From Salinicola salarius (GTDB taxonomy: Bacteria > Pseudomonadota > Gammaproteobacteria > Pseudomonadales > Halomonadaceae): DNA of 64,000 nucleotides. Below are positions 18,198-28,741 of this stretch, in pieces (position 1 is the first letter of the stretch; the number at the start of each line of letters is the position of its first letter). Location: positions 62,001 to 126,000 of the forward strand of contig NZ_NHOU01000007.1 in assembly GCF_002179555.1 (NCBI RefSeq). The letters run 5' to 3'. Under the pieces are notes generated by a model. The model was given only the letters and a program-made list of their open reading frames with translations. It was not told the DNA's origin and made no database searches. Position numbers and translations under genes: made by a program.

Positions 18198-18604
18198 CCG
18201 CGTTGCCGCGCCAAATTCGTCGTGCAAGGCGCGGGATGCAGAAAAGCGGGCTTCCTTGTCGAATCCAGTAGCAATAAGTCATTCATTATATGTTTGATAA
18301 CGGAAACCGTAGGTCCGGCTTTTAATATTTAAAACAAGAGTTTAGTGCTGTTTTTAAACATAACGCTTTGGTTATGCCTGCCATAAAATATTGATCGGGT
18401 TGGTTTTTCTCCTAAACGCTTGATTCGCCTGAGGGAACTCCGGAAAACTGTGGGTACCTACCGCAGTATCCTGCGATAAATGATGACGACTTTCCTGCCA
18501 TGGCTTTCCGTAAATGGTCAAGGTGTGGTGCGTCATTGATATACGACTATCGATATACAGCATGAGGAGTATCGGTGCATGGCTGACCATCGGGAGAGAG
18601 GCCA
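18198..18604 (+). promoter_or_regulatory. AT-rich region upstream of pntA
   Basis: About 400 non-coding bases with A+T-rich patches at 18270-18400. It should hold the pntAB promoter. The last 35 bases are the template of the divergent copy at 17781. No operator or riboswitch was recognised. Confidence 0.5.
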
Positions 18605-20176
18605 ATGAAGATCGGGGCGCCCAAGGAGCTCGCCAGGGGGGAAGCGCGAGTGGCGCTGACGCCGGAGAGCGCGCAGCAGATACAGAAGTTGGGCCATGAG
18701 TGCCTGATCGAAAGTGGCGCCGGCAAGCTCGCCGGCTTCGATGACGATGCTTACCGGCAGGCCGGCGTCAGCGTGGTCGATAGCGCGGCAACGCTGTGGC
18801 AAGAGGCGGACGTGGTGATCAAGGTTCGGGAGCCGGTCGAGTCGGAAATCGACCAGCTGAAAGCGGGCCAGACGTTGATCACTTTCTTCTGGCCGGCACA
18901 GAACGAGGCGAATCTGGAGCGCTGCCGAGCCAAAGGCGCGACGGTCATCGCCATGGACATGGTCCCGCGTATCTCGCGTGCCCAGAAGATGGACGCGCTC
19001 TCCAGTACCGCCAATATCGCCGGCTATCGTGCCGTGATCGAAGCGGGCAACCAGTTTGGGCGCTTCTTCACCGGTCAGGTGACCGCGGCCGGCAAGGTGC
19101 CGCCGGCCAAGGTGCTGATCGTCGGCGCCGGCGTCGCCGGGCTGGCGGCCATCGGTACCGCGACGAGTCTGGGCGCGGTGGTTCGTGCCTTCGACGTGCG
19201 CCCGGAAGTCGCCGAGCAGATCGAGTCGATGGGCGCGGAATTCCTCTTCCTCGATTTCGAGGAGAGTCAGGACGGCTCGGGCACCGGCGGCTATGCGGCA
19301 CCCTCCAGTCCCGAGTTCCGCGAGAAGCAACTGGCATTGTTCCGCGAGCAGGCGCCGGAGGTGGATATCGTCATCACCACGGCGCTGATTCCCGGTCGCC
19401 CCGCGCCGAAACTGTGGCTCGAGGACATGGTCGCGGCGATGAAGCCCGGTTCGGTGATCGTCGACCTGGCGGCGGAGAAGGGAGGCAACTGCGATTTGAC
19501 CGTGCCCGACGAGCGTATCGTCACCGACAACGGCGTGATCGTGGTCGGCTATACGGATTTCCCGTCGCGGATGGCGACACAGGCGTCGCTGCTTTACGCC
19601 ACCAACATTCGCCACATGTTGACCGACCTGACGCCGGAGAAGGACGGCGTGCTGGTGCACGACATGGAAGACGACGTCATTCGCGGCGCGACGGTGACCC
19701 ATGCCGGCGAGATCACCTTCCCGCCACCGCCGCCGAAAGTGAAGGCGATCGGTGCCGCCAAGCCCAAGGAGAAGGTCAAGGAGCCGACACCGGAAGAGAA
19801 GAAAGCGGCCGAGCACGCCGCCTTCGTGGCCCAGAGCAAGCGTCAGATCGGCATTCTGGTCGCCGGCGGCGTTCTGATGTGGCTGCTGGGCATGGTCGCG
19901 CCGGCATCGTTCATGCAGCACTTCATCGTCTTCGTGCTGGCCTGCTTCGTCGGCTTCCAGGTGATCTGGAACGTCAGCCACTCCCTGCATACGCCGTTGA
20001 TGGCGGTGACCAATGCCATTTCGGGCATCGTGATTCTGGGTGCCGTGCTGCAGATCGGCTCCGGCAGCTGGGTGGTGGCGCTGTTGGCAGGGCTTTCGGT
20101 GCTGATCGCCTCGATCAACATCGTCGGCGGCTTCCTGGTGACCCGCCGCATGCTCGCCATGTTCCAGAAATCCTGA
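18605..20176 (+). CDS. pntA: NAD(P) transhydrogenase subunit alpha
   Basis: 523 residues, similar to the single-chain E. coli PntA. The NAD(H)-binding domain I covers about residues 1-380 with [17 protein letters not shown] and [13 protein letters not shown] charged linker and four hydrophobic segments at about 410-520 form the membrane part. With PntB it couples proton translocation to hydride transfer from NADH to NADP. The ATG at 18605 follows GAGAGAGG. pntB starts 16 bases after the stop, so the two are one operon. Confidence 0.96.
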   Translation: MKIGAPKELARGEARVALTPESAQQIQKLGHECLIESGAGKLAGFDDDAYRQAGVSVVDSAATLWQEADVVIKVREPVESEIDQLKAGQTLITFFWPAQNEANLERCRAKGATVIAMDMVPRISRAQKMDALSSTANIAGYRAVIEAGNQFGRFFTGQVTAAGKVPPAKVLIVGAGVAGLAAIGTATSLGAVVRAFDVRPEVAEQIESMGAEFLFLDFEESQDGSGTGGYAAPSSPEFREKQLALFREQAPEVDIVITTALIPGRPAPKLWLEDMVAAMKPGSVIVDLAAEKGGNCDLTVPDERIVTDNGVIVVGYTDFPSRMATQASLLYATNIRHMLTDLTPEKDGVLVHDMEDDVIRGATVTHAGEITFPPPPPKVKAIGAAKPKEKVKEPTPEEKKAAEHAAFVAQSKRQIGILVAGGVLMWLLGMVAPASFMQHFIVFVLACFVGFQVIWNVSHSLHTPLMAVTNAISGIVILGAVLQIGSGSWVVALLAGLSVLIASINIVGGFLVTRRMLAMFQKS

Positions 20177-20192
20177 TCCGCGGAGAATCGAT

Positions 20193-21635
20193 ATGTTGCA
20201 ACACGAGTTCGTTTCCGCCGCGGCGATCGCGGCGAGTGTCCTGTTCATCCTCTCGCTGGGGGGGTTGAGCAACCAGGAGAAAGCCAAGCGTGCGGTCTGG
20301 TACGGCATCGTCGGCATGGCGATCGCCGTGCTCTTCACCGCGCTGGGCCCGAAGGTCGGCGGCTATGGCTGGATGATCCCGATGATGCTGATCGGCGGGC
20401 TGATCGGCGTGTGGCTGTCGCGCAAGGTCGAGATGACCGAAATGCCCCAACTGGTAGCGGCGCTGCACAGCTTCGTCGGCTTGGCTGCGGTCTTCATCGG
20501 CTGGAATGCCGAACTGGAGCGCGCGCGAGTCATGGCGATCAAGGCGGCCGGCGTCTCTTTCGATGGCCTGTCGGCGTTTGCCTCGACGCTGGCCCACAAG
20601 ACCCCGGCGGAACTCGCCTTCCTGCAGGGTGAGGTGGTGCTGGGTGTCTTCATCGGCGCGGTCACCTTCACCGGCTCCGTGGTGGCGTTCGGCAAGCTGG
20701 CAGGCAAGATCGGTGGCAAGCCGCACAAGCTGCCCGGCGGGCACCTGCTGAATGCCGGAGCGGTAGCGCTGTGTCTGTTGCTGGCCATCGCTTACTTCAA
20801 CGGCGCCGGGTTCTGGACACTGCTGCTGCTGGCGGCGCTGGCGTTCTTCATCGGCTGGCACCTGATCATGGGCATCGGCGGTGCCGACATGCCGGTGGTG
20901 GTTTCCATGCTCAACAGCTACTCGGGCTGGGCTGCCGCGGCGATCGGCTTCACGCTCTCCAATGACCTGCTGATAGTGACCGGCGCGCTGGTTGGCTCGT
21001 CCGGGGCGATTCTCTCCTACATCATGTGCAAGGCGATGAACCGCAACTTCGTCAGCGTCATCCTGGGCGGCTTCGGTGGACCGCAGGGGCCTGCGGCCGA
21101 GATCGAGGGCGAGCAGGTCGCCATCGACGCCGGCGGGGTGGCCAGCGCGCTCAACGACGCCGACAGCGTGATCATCGTGCCCGGCTACGGCATGGCCGTG
21201 GCGCAGGCGCAGAATGCGGTCAGCGATCTGGTGCGCAAGCTGCGTGCGGCCGGCAAGGAGGTTCGCTTCGGCATCCATCCGGTGGCCGGGCGCCTGCCGG
21301 GCCATATGAACGTGCTGCTGGCCGAAGCCCGTGTGCCGTACGACATCGTGCTGGAGATGGACGAGATCAACGACGACTTCGCCAACACCGATGTGGTGAT
21401 CGTCATCGGCTCCAACGATATCGTCAATCCCGCGGCCCAGGAAGATCCCGCGAGCCCGATCGCCGGCATGCCGGTACTGAGAGTCTGGGAGTCGAAGCAG
21501 GTCTTCGTCTGCAAGCGCGGGCAGGGGACCGGCTACTCGGGCATCGAGAATCCGCTGTTCTTCAAGGACAATACGCGCATGCTCTACGGTGACGCCCGGT
21601 CCAGCATCGACTCCCTCGTCGGGATGATCGACTAG
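20193..21635 (+). CDS. pntB: NAD(P) transhydrogenase subunit beta
   Basis: 480 residues. The first about 270 form multiple membrane spans, including [16 protein letters not shown]. The C-terminal NADP(H)-binding domain III shows [14 protein letters not shown] and [20 protein letters not shown]. It completes the proton-translocating transhydrogenase with pntA upstream. A ribosome site (GGAG) lies just before the ATG. A strong terminator follows at 21675. Confidence 0.96.
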   Translation: MLQHEFVSAAAIAASVLFILSLGGLSNQEKAKRAVWYGIVGMAIAVLFTALGPKVGGYGWMIPMMLIGGLIGVWLSRKVEMTEMPQLVAALHSFVGLAAVFIGWNAELERARVMAIKAAGVSFDGLSAFASTLAHKTPAELAFLQGEVVLGVFIGAVTFTGSVVAFGKLAGKIGGKPHKLPGGHLLNAGAVALCLLLAIAYFNGAGFWTLLLLAALAFFIGWHLIMGIGGADMPVVVSMLNSYSGWAAAAIGFTLSNDLLIVTGALVGSSGAILSYIMCKAMNRNFVSVILGGFGGPQGPAAEIEGEQVAIDAGGVASALNDADSVIIVPGYGMAVAQAQNAVSDLVRKLRAAGKEVRFGIHPVAGRLPGHMNVLLAEARVPYDIVLEMDEINDDFANTDVVIVIGSNDIVNPAAQEDPASPIAGMPVLRVWESKQVFVCKRGQGTGYSGIENPLFFKDNTRMLYGDARSSIDSLVGMID

Positions 21636-21674
21636 CCCCGGCGATGTCTGGCTGAACGCGTTTCCTGCACGATC

Positions 21675-21702
21675 AACGCCCCGTTTTCGGGGCGTTTTTT
21701 CG
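21675..21702 (+). terminator. Rho-independent terminator of pntAB
   Basis: aacgcccc-gttt-tcggggcgtt stem followed by a run of six T residues, 40 bases after pntB. Confidence 0.92.
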
Positions 21703-21740
21703 TTACACTGTGGGTATCGCTCATCGTCAATGGAACGGCT

Positions 21741-22865
21741 ATGTCGGATAAAAACGAGTCGGATAAAAACGAGTCGGATAAAACCAGGTCAGGCAAGAAC
21801 GGGTCGGAAGAACGCATGACGGTCGCGGTACTCGGCGGGGGCAGCTTCGGTACCGCCATCGCCAGCATCGCCGCCGATAATGGCGCCGAGGTTCGTCAGT
21901 GGCTGCGCGACGAAGCGCTGGTGGAACAGATCAATCGCGAACACCGCAACGGTCGCTACCTGCCCGATTACTCGATCAATCCGGCAGTGGTCGCATCCAC
22001 CGATCTGGCGGAGACGGTTGCCGAAGCTGCCGTGGTTTTCATCGCGATTCCCTCCAAGGCCTTCCGCAAGGTGTTGCAGCAGGCGCGGCCGTACCTGCGG
22101 CCCGAGCAGATTCTGGTCAGTACCACCAAGGGGATCGAGGCGGACGGCTTCAAGCTGATGAGTCAGGTGATCGAGGAAGAGACGGGCTCTTCGCACATCG
22201 GAGCGCTGTCCGGCCCGAACCTGGCTGCCGAGATCGCTCAGAAGCAGCTGACGGCGACGGTGATCGCCAGCGACGATCCCGTCACGCGGGCCTACGTGCA
22301 GGCGGCGCTGGGGTGCAGTTATTTCCGCGTCTACGCCGGCAACGATCGCTACGGCGCCGAGCTGGGCGGCTCGCTGAAGAACATCTACGCCATCGCGGCC
22401 GGCATGGCCGCCGCGCTGGGCATGGGCGAGAACACGCGCAGCATGCTGATGACCCGCGCGCTGGCGGAGATGAGCCGGTTCGCCGTCGCGCTCGGCGCCA
22501 ACCCGATGACCTTCCTGGGACTCTCCGGCGTTGGTGATCTGATCGTCACCTGTTCTTCCGAGCTCTCGCGCAACTATCGCGTCGGCTACGCGCTGGGGCA
22601 GGGGCACGATCTCGATTCCGCCATCGAAGTGCTCGGTCAGGTGGCCGAAGGCGTCAATACGGTCAAGCTGGTGTGCGAGAAGGCGCATCAGGAAGATATC
22701 TACATGCCGCTGGCGCAGGGGCTTTATCGGGTCATGTTCGACGGCATTCCGGCCAAGGACATGGCCAAGGCGCTGATGGAGAGCGAGCAGAGCAGCGACG
22801 TCGAATTCATGCTGTCGCGGGAGTCGGTATCCCGCGCTCACGAACTCGCGCCGGATCCCGAGTGA
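21741..22865 (+). CDS. gpsA: Glycerol-3-phosphate dehydrogenase [NAD(P)+]
   Basis: 374 residues as drawn. The NAD-binding motif [12 protein letters not shown] starts about residue 30; [14 protein letters not shown] carries the catalytic Lys, and [12 protein letters not shown] follows. It makes sn-glycerol 3-phosphate for phospholipid synthesis. The first 25 residues are a repetitive hydrophilic extension (SDKNE repeated) coded by 15-bp tandem units at 21744-21788. An alternative ATG at 21816 (MTVAVLGGG) has GGAAGA upstream and gives the normal family length, so the true start is uncertain. sixA overlaps its stop codon. Confidence 0.94.
   Translation: MSDKNESDKNESDKTRSGKNGSEERMTVAVLGGGSFGTAIASIAADNGAEVRQWLRDEALVEQINREHRNGRYLPDYSINPAVVASTDLAETVAEAAVVFIAIPSKAFRKVLQQARPYLRPEQILVSTTKGIEADGFKLMSQVIEEETGSSHIGALSGPNLAAEIAQKQLTATVIASDDPVTRAYVQAALGCSYFRVYAGNDRYGAELGGSLKNIYAIAAGMAAALGMGENTRSMLMTRALAEMSRFAVALGANPMTFLGLSGVGDLIVTCSSELSRNYRVGYALGQGHDLDSAIEVLGQVAEGVNTVKLVCEKAHQEDIYMPLAQGLYRVMFDGIPAKDMAKALMESEQSSDVEFMLSRESVSRAHELAPDPE
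21744..21788 (+). repeat. In-frame 15-bp tandem repeat at gpsA start
   Basis: Two exact copies and one imperfect copy of tcggataaaaacgag, encoding SDKNE each time. The unit is a multiple of three, so copy-number change would not shift the frame. Confidence 0.9.
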
Positions 22866-23329
22866 TGGGCTGGCTCGCGGTAGTCCGGCATGGAGAGGCA
22901 GGGCCGGGCAGCCCGGATGCGGCGCGTCGGTTGACGACCCGCGGGGAGGGCGAGGCCGCGGAGGCGGGCCGATGGCTGGCCTCGCGACAGACGCTGGCCG
23001 GCGCCACGATCTGGGTCAGCCCCTACGATCGGGCACAGCAGACCGCACGGGCGGTTGCCGAAGCCATGCACGGCGAAGTCGAGACGGTCGGCGGCGTGAC
23101 GCCGGACGATGATGTCGGCGCGCTGATCGAACGGCTGACCCTGTTCGATGCGACGCGACCCTTGATCGTCGTCAGCCACATGCCGCTGGTCGGGCTGCTC
23201 ACGGGTCGTCTGACCGAGGGGCGCTCCAACGCAGGCGTCATGTTCCCTACGGCAGGTATTGCATTGCTGGAAGCGGATGTCTGGGCAGCCGGATGTGCGT
23301 CGTTGAAGGCTTTCTTCTCTCCCTCTTAG
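22865..23329 (+). CDS. sixA: Phosphohistidine phosphatase SixA
   Basis: 154 residues of the histidine phosphatase (phosphoglycerate mutase-like) superfamily. The nucleophile motif is VVRHGEA at residues 6-12, and the second catalytic His sits in VVSHMPLVG. In E. coli SixA dephosphorylates phosphohistidine on HPt or PTS-type carriers. The ATG overlaps the gpsA stop by one base (TGATG), which implies translational coupling, an arrangement common for gpsA-sixA in this class. Confidence 0.88.
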   Translation: MGWLAVVRHGEAGPGSPDAARRLTTRGEGEAAEAGRWLASRQTLAGATIWVSPYDRAQQTARAVAEAMHGEVETVGGVTPDDDVGALIERLTLFDATRPLIVVSHMPLVGLLTGRLTEGRSNAGVMFPTAGIALLEADVWAAGCASLKAFFSPS

Positions 23330-23498
23330 GGTGGCGGTTTCAGCTCGACGACAACTGGCAAATGGGCGGAGGCATGTTTGCGCTATCACCTTGACAGCAT
23401 TCATGTTCGCCAAAAGGGCAGAAGGTCTGATGTCGAGAATCGAGCGTCGAACTGAATGGATTTCGTATGGATGAACAGTCTGATGAGTAGTCACGTCG

Positions 23499-24530
23499 AT
23501 GGACGATAGCGGCGATAAACCACGTTCCTCGCGCTCGACCGGCAGCGCACGGCTGACCGATGTGGCTCGCGTTGCAGGCGTGGCGCCGATGACAGTGTCG
23601 CGAGCGCTCAACCGCCCCGAGCTGGTGAGCGAAAGCACGCGACTACGTGTTCAGCGAGCGGTGCTCGAAACCGGTTACGTGCCCAATCGGGTCGCCGGCG
23701 CGCTGGCGTCGAGTCGGAGCCGGCTAGTGGCGCTACTGGTGCCGACCGTGGCGCACTCGCTGTTCGCTGAAGTCGTGCAGACGGTGATGGGGGCGCTCTC
23801 TTCCCAGGGCTATCAGGTGCTGCTGGGTCTGGTCGGTTATACGCCGGAGCAGGAGGAGACGATTCTCGAGACCGTGTTGAGCCGCCGTCCCGACGGGATC
23901 GTACTCACCGGCTGTCGCCATTCGGCGCTGACCCGCCAGCGGCTCAAGGCGGCCGAGGTGCCGCTGGTCGAGATCTGGGACATGACCGATGATCCGCTGG
24001 ACATGCTGGTCGGCTTCTCCCATGAAGCGGTGGGGCGCGCCGTGGCCGAGCATCTGCTGTCACGGGGTTATCGGCGCTTCGGCATCATCAGTGCCGACGA
24101 TTCTCGCGCGAAGCTGCGGGTCGCCGGTTTCGTGTCGGGGCTCGAGAGCGCCGGCATTGGGGAGTACCAGCTGCGGGAAGTCGGTACGCCTTCGAGCATG
24201 CCCTGGGGGCGGGAGAAGAGCGCCGAACTGCTCGATCGCCATGCGCTGGATGCCATCGTCTGCAGCTCGGATATCCTCGCGCTGGGGGTATTGTCGGAGG
24301 CGCAGAGTCGCGGGCTGACGGTGCCGGGGCAACTGGCGATCATGGGATTTGGCGACAGCAGTTATGCTGCCGCCAGCTTCCCGGCGTTGAGTACCGTACG
24401 TATCGACGGCGCTGCCATCGGCCTGCGGGCGGCCGAGCATCTGTTGCAGCGCATGGCACAGCCGACGTTCGAGCGGGCCGGGCAGGTTCTGGATGTCGGC
24501 TTCGAGATCGTCGATCGGGATACCACCTGA
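23499..24530 (+). CDS. LacI-family transcriptional regulator (GntR-like), likely aldarate-responsive
   Basis: 343 residues. The N-terminal helix-turn-helix LTDVARVAGVAPMTVSRAL and the hinge region YVPNRVAGALAS are classic LacI. A periplasmic-binding-protein-like effector domain follows from about residue 70. It resembles gluconate-type repressors (GntR of the LacI family). Its position directly upstream of two aldarate dehydratases, and two LacI-type palindromes in the gap before the first of them, point to control of this cluster. The effector (galactarate, glucarate or a keto derivative) is inferred, not shown. Confidence 0.85.
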   Translation: MDDSGDKPRSSRSTGSARLTDVARVAGVAPMTVSRALNRPELVSESTRLRVQRAVLETGYVPNRVAGALASSRSRLVALLVPTVAHSLFAEVVQTVMGALSSQGYQVLLGLVGYTPEQEETILETVLSRRPDGIVLTGCRHSALTRQRLKAAEVPLVEIWDMTDDPLDMLVGFSHEAVGRAVAEHLLSRGYRRFGIISADDSRAKLRVAGFVSGLESAGIGEYQLREVGTPSSMPWGREKSAELLDRHALDAIVCSSDILALGVLSEAQSRGLTVPGQLAIMGFGDSSYAAASFPALSTVRIDGAAIGLRAAEHLLQRMAQPTFERAGQVLDVGFEIVDRDTT

Positions 24531-24612
24531 GCCGCTTCGGCATGCGGCACGGTGCCGTCGCGAGTCGTCATCCTTTGGTCGTAATCGCAGGGTGGCCTCT
24601 TTGTCATACAAA

Positions 24613-24628
24613 TTGATTGCGCTAACAT
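24613..24628. promoter_or_regulatory. Candidate LacI-type operator 1
   Basis: ttgattgcgctaacat matches the LacI-family palindrome ATGTTAGCGCTAACAT at 13 of 16 positions, including the central GCGC. It lies about 110 bases before the dehydratase start at 24730. Confidence 0.55.
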
Positions 24629-24656
24629 CCCGTCCGTTAGCGGCTCGGCATTTTCG

Positions 24657-24672
24657 ATGATAGCGCAATCAT
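24657..24672. promoter_or_regulatory. Candidate LacI-type operator 2
   Basis: atgatagcgcaatcat is a near-perfect palindrome, again 13 of 16 to the LacI-family consensus. Its centre is 44 bp from that of operator 1, about four helical turns, so two dimers could sit on roughly the same face of the DNA. Confidence 0.55.
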
Positions 24673-24729
24673 ATCGGCGCCGAGCAGATCGGGAGGAGAG
24701 TCTCTCAGCCACATCCATGAGGTAGTCCG

Positions 24730-25860
24730 ATGTCCAACGATGCCATTAGCTGGATCCGTTTTTCCCATGTCCTGTTGCCGCTGGCGACACCCATCAGCGA
24801 CGCGAAGGTACTGACCGGCCGCCAGAAGCCGATGACCGAAGTGTCGTTTTTGTTCACCGAGATCGAAACGCGTGATGGCCATCAGGGGATCGGCTTCAGC
24901 TACTCCAAGCGTGCCGGGGGATATGGCCAGTTCGCCCATGCCCAGGAGATCGCGCCGGCCATTCTGGGCGAAGATCCCAACGACACCGGCAAACTGTGGC
25001 AGAAGCTGGTGTGGGCCGGGGCATCGGTAGGGCGCAGCGGTCTTTCGACGCAGGCGATTGCCTCGGTCGATGTCGGGCTGTGGGATCTCAAGGCCAAGCG
25101 CGCCGGGCTGCCGCTGGCCAAGCTGCTGGGGGCGCATCGCGACTCCGTGCAGTGCTACAACACCTCCGGTGGCTTTCTGCATACGCCAATCGAAGAGGTC
25201 AAGGAGAACGCGACGCGATCTCTCGAGAACGGCATCAAGGGCGTCAAGATCAAGGTGGGACAGCCCGACATGCGGATCGACCTTCAGCGCGTCGAGGCCG
25301 TGCGCAAGCATCTCGGTGACGACGTGCCGTTGATGATCGACGCCAACCAGCAGTGGGATCGCGCCACGGCCCTGCGCTTCGGCCGGGCCATGGAGCAGTA
25401 CAATCTGGTCTGGATCGAGGAGCCGCTGGACGCCTACGACGTGGAAGGTCACGCGGCGCTGGCCAGTGCTCTCGACACGCCGATCGCCACTGGCGAGATG
25501 CTGGCCAGTGTGGGCGAGCACATGGAGCTGATCAAGCATCGCAGCGCCGACATCATCCAGCCGGATGCTCCGCGGATCGGCGGGATCACCCAGTTCCTGA
25601 AACTGGCGACGCTGGCGGACGCTGCCGGCCTGCAACTGGCGCCTCACTTCGCGATGGAGATTCACCTTCATCTGGCCGCCGCCTATCCCGCCGAGCCCTG
25701 GGTCGAGCACTTCGACTGGCTGGAGCCGCTGTTCAACGAGCGCCTGGAAACCCGGGACGGCCGCATGCTGGTGCCGGATCGCCCGGGCCTGGGTATCACC
25801 CTGACCGAGCAGGCGCGGAAGTGGACGGTGAATAGCGCCGAATTCGGCAAGCGCGGCTAG
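24730..25860 (+). CDS. L-talarate/galactarate dehydratase-type enolase superfamily enzyme
   Basis: 376 residues of the mandelate racemase group of the enolase superfamily. GVKIKVGQ has the KxK catalytic lysine pair (about residues 172-180); metal ligands follow in MIDANQQW (Asp), WIEEPLD (Glu) and ATGEM (Glu); the catalytic His is in LAPHFAMEIH. Length and motif spacing fit talarate/galactarate dehydratases, which yield 5-keto-4-deoxyglucarate. The N-terminal capping domain begins SWIRFSHVLLPLATPISDAK. It is the first gene after the candidate operators. Exact substrate preference is inferred from the neighbouring gudD, udh and aldehyde dehydrogenase. Confidence 0.85.
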   Translation: MSNDAISWIRFSHVLLPLATPISDAKVLTGRQKPMTEVSFLFTEIETRDGHQGIGFSYSKRAGGYGQFAHAQEIAPAILGEDPNDTGKLWQKLVWAGASVGRSGLSTQAIASVDVGLWDLKAKRAGLPLAKLLGAHRDSVQCYNTSGGFLHTPIEEVKENATRSLENGIKGVKIKVGQPDMRIDLQRVEAVRKHLGDDVPLMIDANQQWDRATALRFGRAMEQYNLVWIEEPLDAYDVEGHAALASALDTPIATGEMLASVGEHMELIKHRSADIIQPDAPRIGGITQFLKLATLADAAGLQLAPHFAMEIHLHLAAAYPAEPWVEHFDWLEPLFNERLETRDGRMLVPDRPGLGITLTEQARKWTVNSAEFGKRG

Positions 25861-25866
25861 TAAACA

Positions 25867-25991
25867 CTGAATCAATGGCTGCGCAGGTGAATCGCTGCGT
25901 TGCCCGGTGCGCGGAATCCTCACCTATACCCCACATAGGCTCCGGTTCCTGTGCGCCGGGCGCCTTGCGCTGCACCTTGCTCGCCGATTCC
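25867..25991 (-). repeat. Dispersed 120-bp intergenic repeat, family 2, copy E
   Basis: Read on the minus strand it aligns almost end to end with 47950-48070: shared words include atcggcgagc, gcaacg, agcgatt and gtagcc/gcagccatt, with the same spacing. No coding content. It separates the two dehydratase genes. Confidence 0.85.
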
Positions 25992-26031
25992 TTCAGCGTT
26001 TCCGCAACGATAGAATATCGAGGAGTGCAAT

Positions 26032-27360
26032 ATGAATTTCCCCAAAGTCAGCAAGATGACGGTGGTGCCGGTCGCCGGGTACGACAGTTTTCTGCTCAAC
26101 CTGAGTGGCGGCCATGCGCCGTGGTTCATTCGTTGTCTATTGATTCTCGAAGATGACGCGGGCAACCAGGGCGTCGGCGAGATTCCCTCCAGCGAGGGGA
26201 TTCTCAAGGGGCTGGAACAGTGTCGTCCGCTGGTCGAGGGAGCGGCGGTCAACGAGGTCAAGCAGACGCTCAACCGCTCGCGCCTGCTGCTGGCGAGCAA
26301 CGGGCGAGAGGAGCGGGGGCGTCAGACGTTCGATCTGCGCGTGGCGGTGCACGTGCTGACCGCCATCGAATCGGCACTGTTCGATCTCTACGGCCAGGCG
26401 CTGGGGCAGCCGGTCGCCGATCTGCTGGGGCGTTTTGGCCGTCAGCGTGACGAAGTCGAAGCGCTGGGCTATCTCTTCCTGCTGGGCGATCCCGCCAAGA
26501 CCGATCTACCGTATCCCAAGCCTGAAAATCCGGTCGACGCTTGGGATGAAGTCCGTTGCCAGGAGGCGCTGACGCCGGATGCGGTGGCCAATCTGGCCAA
26601 GGCGGCCTATGAGCGTTACGGTTTCAAGGACTTCAAGCTCAAGGGTGGCGTGCTGCGGGGCGAAGAGGAGGCCGACTGCATCCGTGCACTGCACGGCGCC
26701 TTCCCCGAAGCCCGGCTGACGCTGGATCCCAACGGGGCCTGGAAGCTCGACGAGGCGGTTCGGATTCTCGATCCGATCAAGCACATCCTCAGCTATGCCG
26801 AAGATCCCTGCGGGCAGGAAGAGAGCTGGTCCGGACGCGAGGTGATGGCCGAGTTCAAGAAGCGCACCGGCTTGCCCACCGCCACCAACATGATCGCGAC
26901 CGACTTCAAGCAGCTGCAGTACGCGGTGGCGCTCAATGCCGTCGACATTCCGCTGGCGGACTGTCATTTCTGGACCATGCAGGGCGCGGTGATGGTCGGT
27001 GAGCTGTGTGACGAGTGGGGAATGACCTGGGGCTCGCACTCCAACAACCACTTCGATGTCTCGCTGGCGATGATGACCCACGTGGCGGCAGCGTGCCCGG
27101 GCAATATCACGGCCATCGATACACACTGGATCTGGCAGGACGGCCAGCGCCTGACCGAGGAGCCTTTCGCGATCCGCGGAGGCAAGCTGAGTGTGCCGAA
27201 GACGCCGGGGCTCGGGATCAAGCTCGACATGGCTCAGGTCGAAAAGGCCCATGCCCTCTACAAGTCGCTCGACGTGCGTAGCCGCAACGATGCGATGGCA
27301 ATGCAGTATCTGATCGATGGCTGGTCGTTCGATCCCAAGCGGCCAGCGCTGGTGCGCTGA
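26032..27360 (+). CDS. gudD: Glucarate dehydratase
   Basis: 442 residues, close to E. coli GudD. The N-terminal cap shows [14 protein letters not shown] and GEIPSSEGI. The barrel domain has DFKLKGG (KxK), LTLDPNGAW (Asp), YAEDPCG (Glu) and [12 protein letters not shown] (catalytic His). It converts D-glucarate (and L-idarate) to 5-keto-4-deoxyglucarate. A GAGGAG-like site precedes the ATG at 26032. It shares the cluster with a second dehydratase and is closed by a terminator at 27401. Confidence 0.95.
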   Translation: MNFPKVSKMTVVPVAGYDSFLLNLSGGHAPWFIRCLLILEDDAGNQGVGEIPSSEGILKGLEQCRPLVEGAAVNEVKQTLNRSRLLLASNGREERGRQTFDLRVAVHVLTAIESALFDLYGQALGQPVADLLGRFGRQRDEVEALGYLFLLGDPAKTDLPYPKPENPVDAWDEVRCQEALTPDAVANLAKAAYERYGFKDFKLKGGVLRGEEEADCIRALHGAFPEARLTLDPNGAWKLDEAVRILDPIKHILSYAEDPCGQEESWSGREVMAEFKKRTGLPTATNMIATDFKQLQYAVALNAVDIPLADCHFWTMQGAVMVGELCDEWGMTWGSHSNNHFDVSLAMMTHVAAACPGNITAIDTHWIWQDGQRLTEEPFAIRGGKLSVPKTPGLGIKLDMAQVEKAHALYKSLDVRSRNDAMAMQYLIDGWSFDPKRPALVR

Positions 27361-27663
27361 CTTCCCGTCAGTCACCCTCGCGGCTCGATATCGATAGATC
27401 AAGGCAGCATCTTCGGATGCTGCCTTTTTACGTTCGATGACGATCAGAGCCAACCGATTCCCGAAGGCAGCTATCGTACCGGTTGGATCCACTAATATGA
27501 AACTGTCTTTTTTTCAATAGTTTACAGAAATAACTAACATTATATCTCGCTGATGGTTCGCCATTATCTGCCAATTCCAAAGTCTAATATTACGTCAAGT
27601 ATGATGTATGGCATTCTGCGTTTCGACAATCACAATTCGCTTTGAGTCGAGCGAGGGAGTCAT
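27361..27663 (+). promoter_or_regulatory. Terminator and AT-rich promoter region before the TRAP operon
   Basis: The first part holds the gudD terminator (27401-27430). The rest (27480-27640) is A+T-rich compared with its surroundings and should carry the promoter and any FCD-regulator operator for dctP. No palindrome convincing enough to name was found. Confidence 0.5.
27401..27430 (+). terminator. Rho-independent terminator of gudD
   Basis: aaggcagcatc-ttcg-gatgctgcctt stem with a stable tetraloop followed by T residues. Confidence 0.92.
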
Positions 27664-27666
27664 ATG

Positions 27667-28668
27667 ATGGCAAGACGTTTTTGGGGCAATCTTTCCGCTT
27701 CGCTACCCGCGGTCGCCGTCGCTGGCGCGCTATCTGTCGCGGCCTTTCCTGCTCACGCGGAAAACTGGAGAGGGTGGAACGTTCATCCGGATGGCTACCC
27801 GAACTCGGTCGCGTTGAAGTCTTTTGCCGACGAGGTTTCCGAGAAGACGGAAGGAAGAATCAACCCTCGCGTATACAACAATGCGGTGCTGGGCGATCAG
27901 CCTGATGCCATCGACCAGGCCCGTAGCGGTGCCCTGGATTTCGGTAACTTCAACATGGGGCCTATGGGCCCGATCGTACCCGAAACCAACGTGCTGTCGT
28001 TGCCGTTTCTGTTCGATAGCGTCGATCAAATGTACCGCGTCATGGATGGGGAAATCGGCCAGCGCTTCGCTGATGCTCTTGCGGAAAAGGATCTGATCGC
28101 TCTGTCCTGGTTCGGCTCCGGTGCTCGCAGTTTCTATAACACCGATCACCCGATCGAAGAGCCGGACGATGTGAAGGGGCTCAAGCTTCGCGTCATGAAT
28201 AACGACCTTTACGTGCAGATGGTCGACGCCCTCGGCGGTAATGCGACGCCGATGTCCTACGGCGAAGTGTTCCAGTCGTTGAAGACCGGCGTCATCGATG
28301 GGGCCGAGAACAACTACCCGTCGTTCGACTCCAGCAACCATTACGAGGTCGCCAAGTACTTCTCCGAAACCGGCCACCTGATCATTCCCGAATGTCTGTG
28401 CATCGCCGAGTCCAGCTGGAACGAGCTCTCCGACGAGGACAAGTCGATCGTTCGCACGGCTGCCGAGAATGCGGCGAAGGAACAGCGTGAGCTGTGGGCC
28501 GAAGGCGCGAAGAAGAGCCGTGAAGAAGTCGAGGCTGCAGGCGTGAAGGTCAACCAGGTCAAGGACAAGGCCGAGTTCCAGAAGCGGATGGAGCCGATTT
28601 ATCAGGCCTTCATCAAGGAAAATCCTGACCTCGAATCACTGATTGATGATATCCGCAATACCCAATAA
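27667..28668 (+). CDS. TRAP transporter substrate-binding protein (DctP family)
   Basis: 333 residues from the second of two adjacent ATGs (27664 is equally possible); GAGGGAG lies upstream. The signal peptide ends about FPAHAEN. The mature part has the DctP fold with GLKLRVMNNDLYVQMVDALG and the carboxylate-binding arginine region, then YGEVFQSLKTGVIDGAENN. It binds a sugar acid in the periplasm and delivers it to the DctQM permease. Context (udh, aldarate dehydratases) suggests a hexuronate or aldarate ligand. A hairpin separates it from dctQ. Confidence 0.93.
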   Translation: MARRFWGNLSASLPAVAVAGALSVAAFPAHAENWRGWNVHPDGYPNSVALKSFADEVSEKTEGRINPRVYNNAVLGDQPDAIDQARSGALDFGNFNMGPMGPIVPETNVLSLPFLFDSVDQMYRVMDGEIGQRFADALAEKDLIALSWFGSGARSFYNTDHPIEEPDDVKGLKLRVMNNDLYVQMVDALGGNATPMSYGEVFQSLKTGVIDGAENNYPSFDSSNHYEVAKYFSETGHLIIPECLCIAESSWNELSDEDKSIVRTAAENAAKEQRELWAEGAKKSREEVEAAGVKVNQVKDKAEFQKRMEPIYQAFIKENPDLESLIDDIRNTQ

Positions 28669-28680
28669 GCCGCCAATGGT

Positions 28681-28714
28681 GACGAGCCTCTGCTGACAGG
28701 GGCTCGTCTTTCGT
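28681..28714 (+). terminator. Intra-operon terminator/attenuator between dctP and dctQ
   Basis: gacgagcc...ggctcgtc inverted repeat followed by ttt. Its position between the binding protein and membrane subunits would allow excess production of the periplasmic component, as is usual for TRAP systems. Confidence 0.75.
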
Positions 28715-28741
28715 CTTCGATATCAACTAGGGAAACCCATC

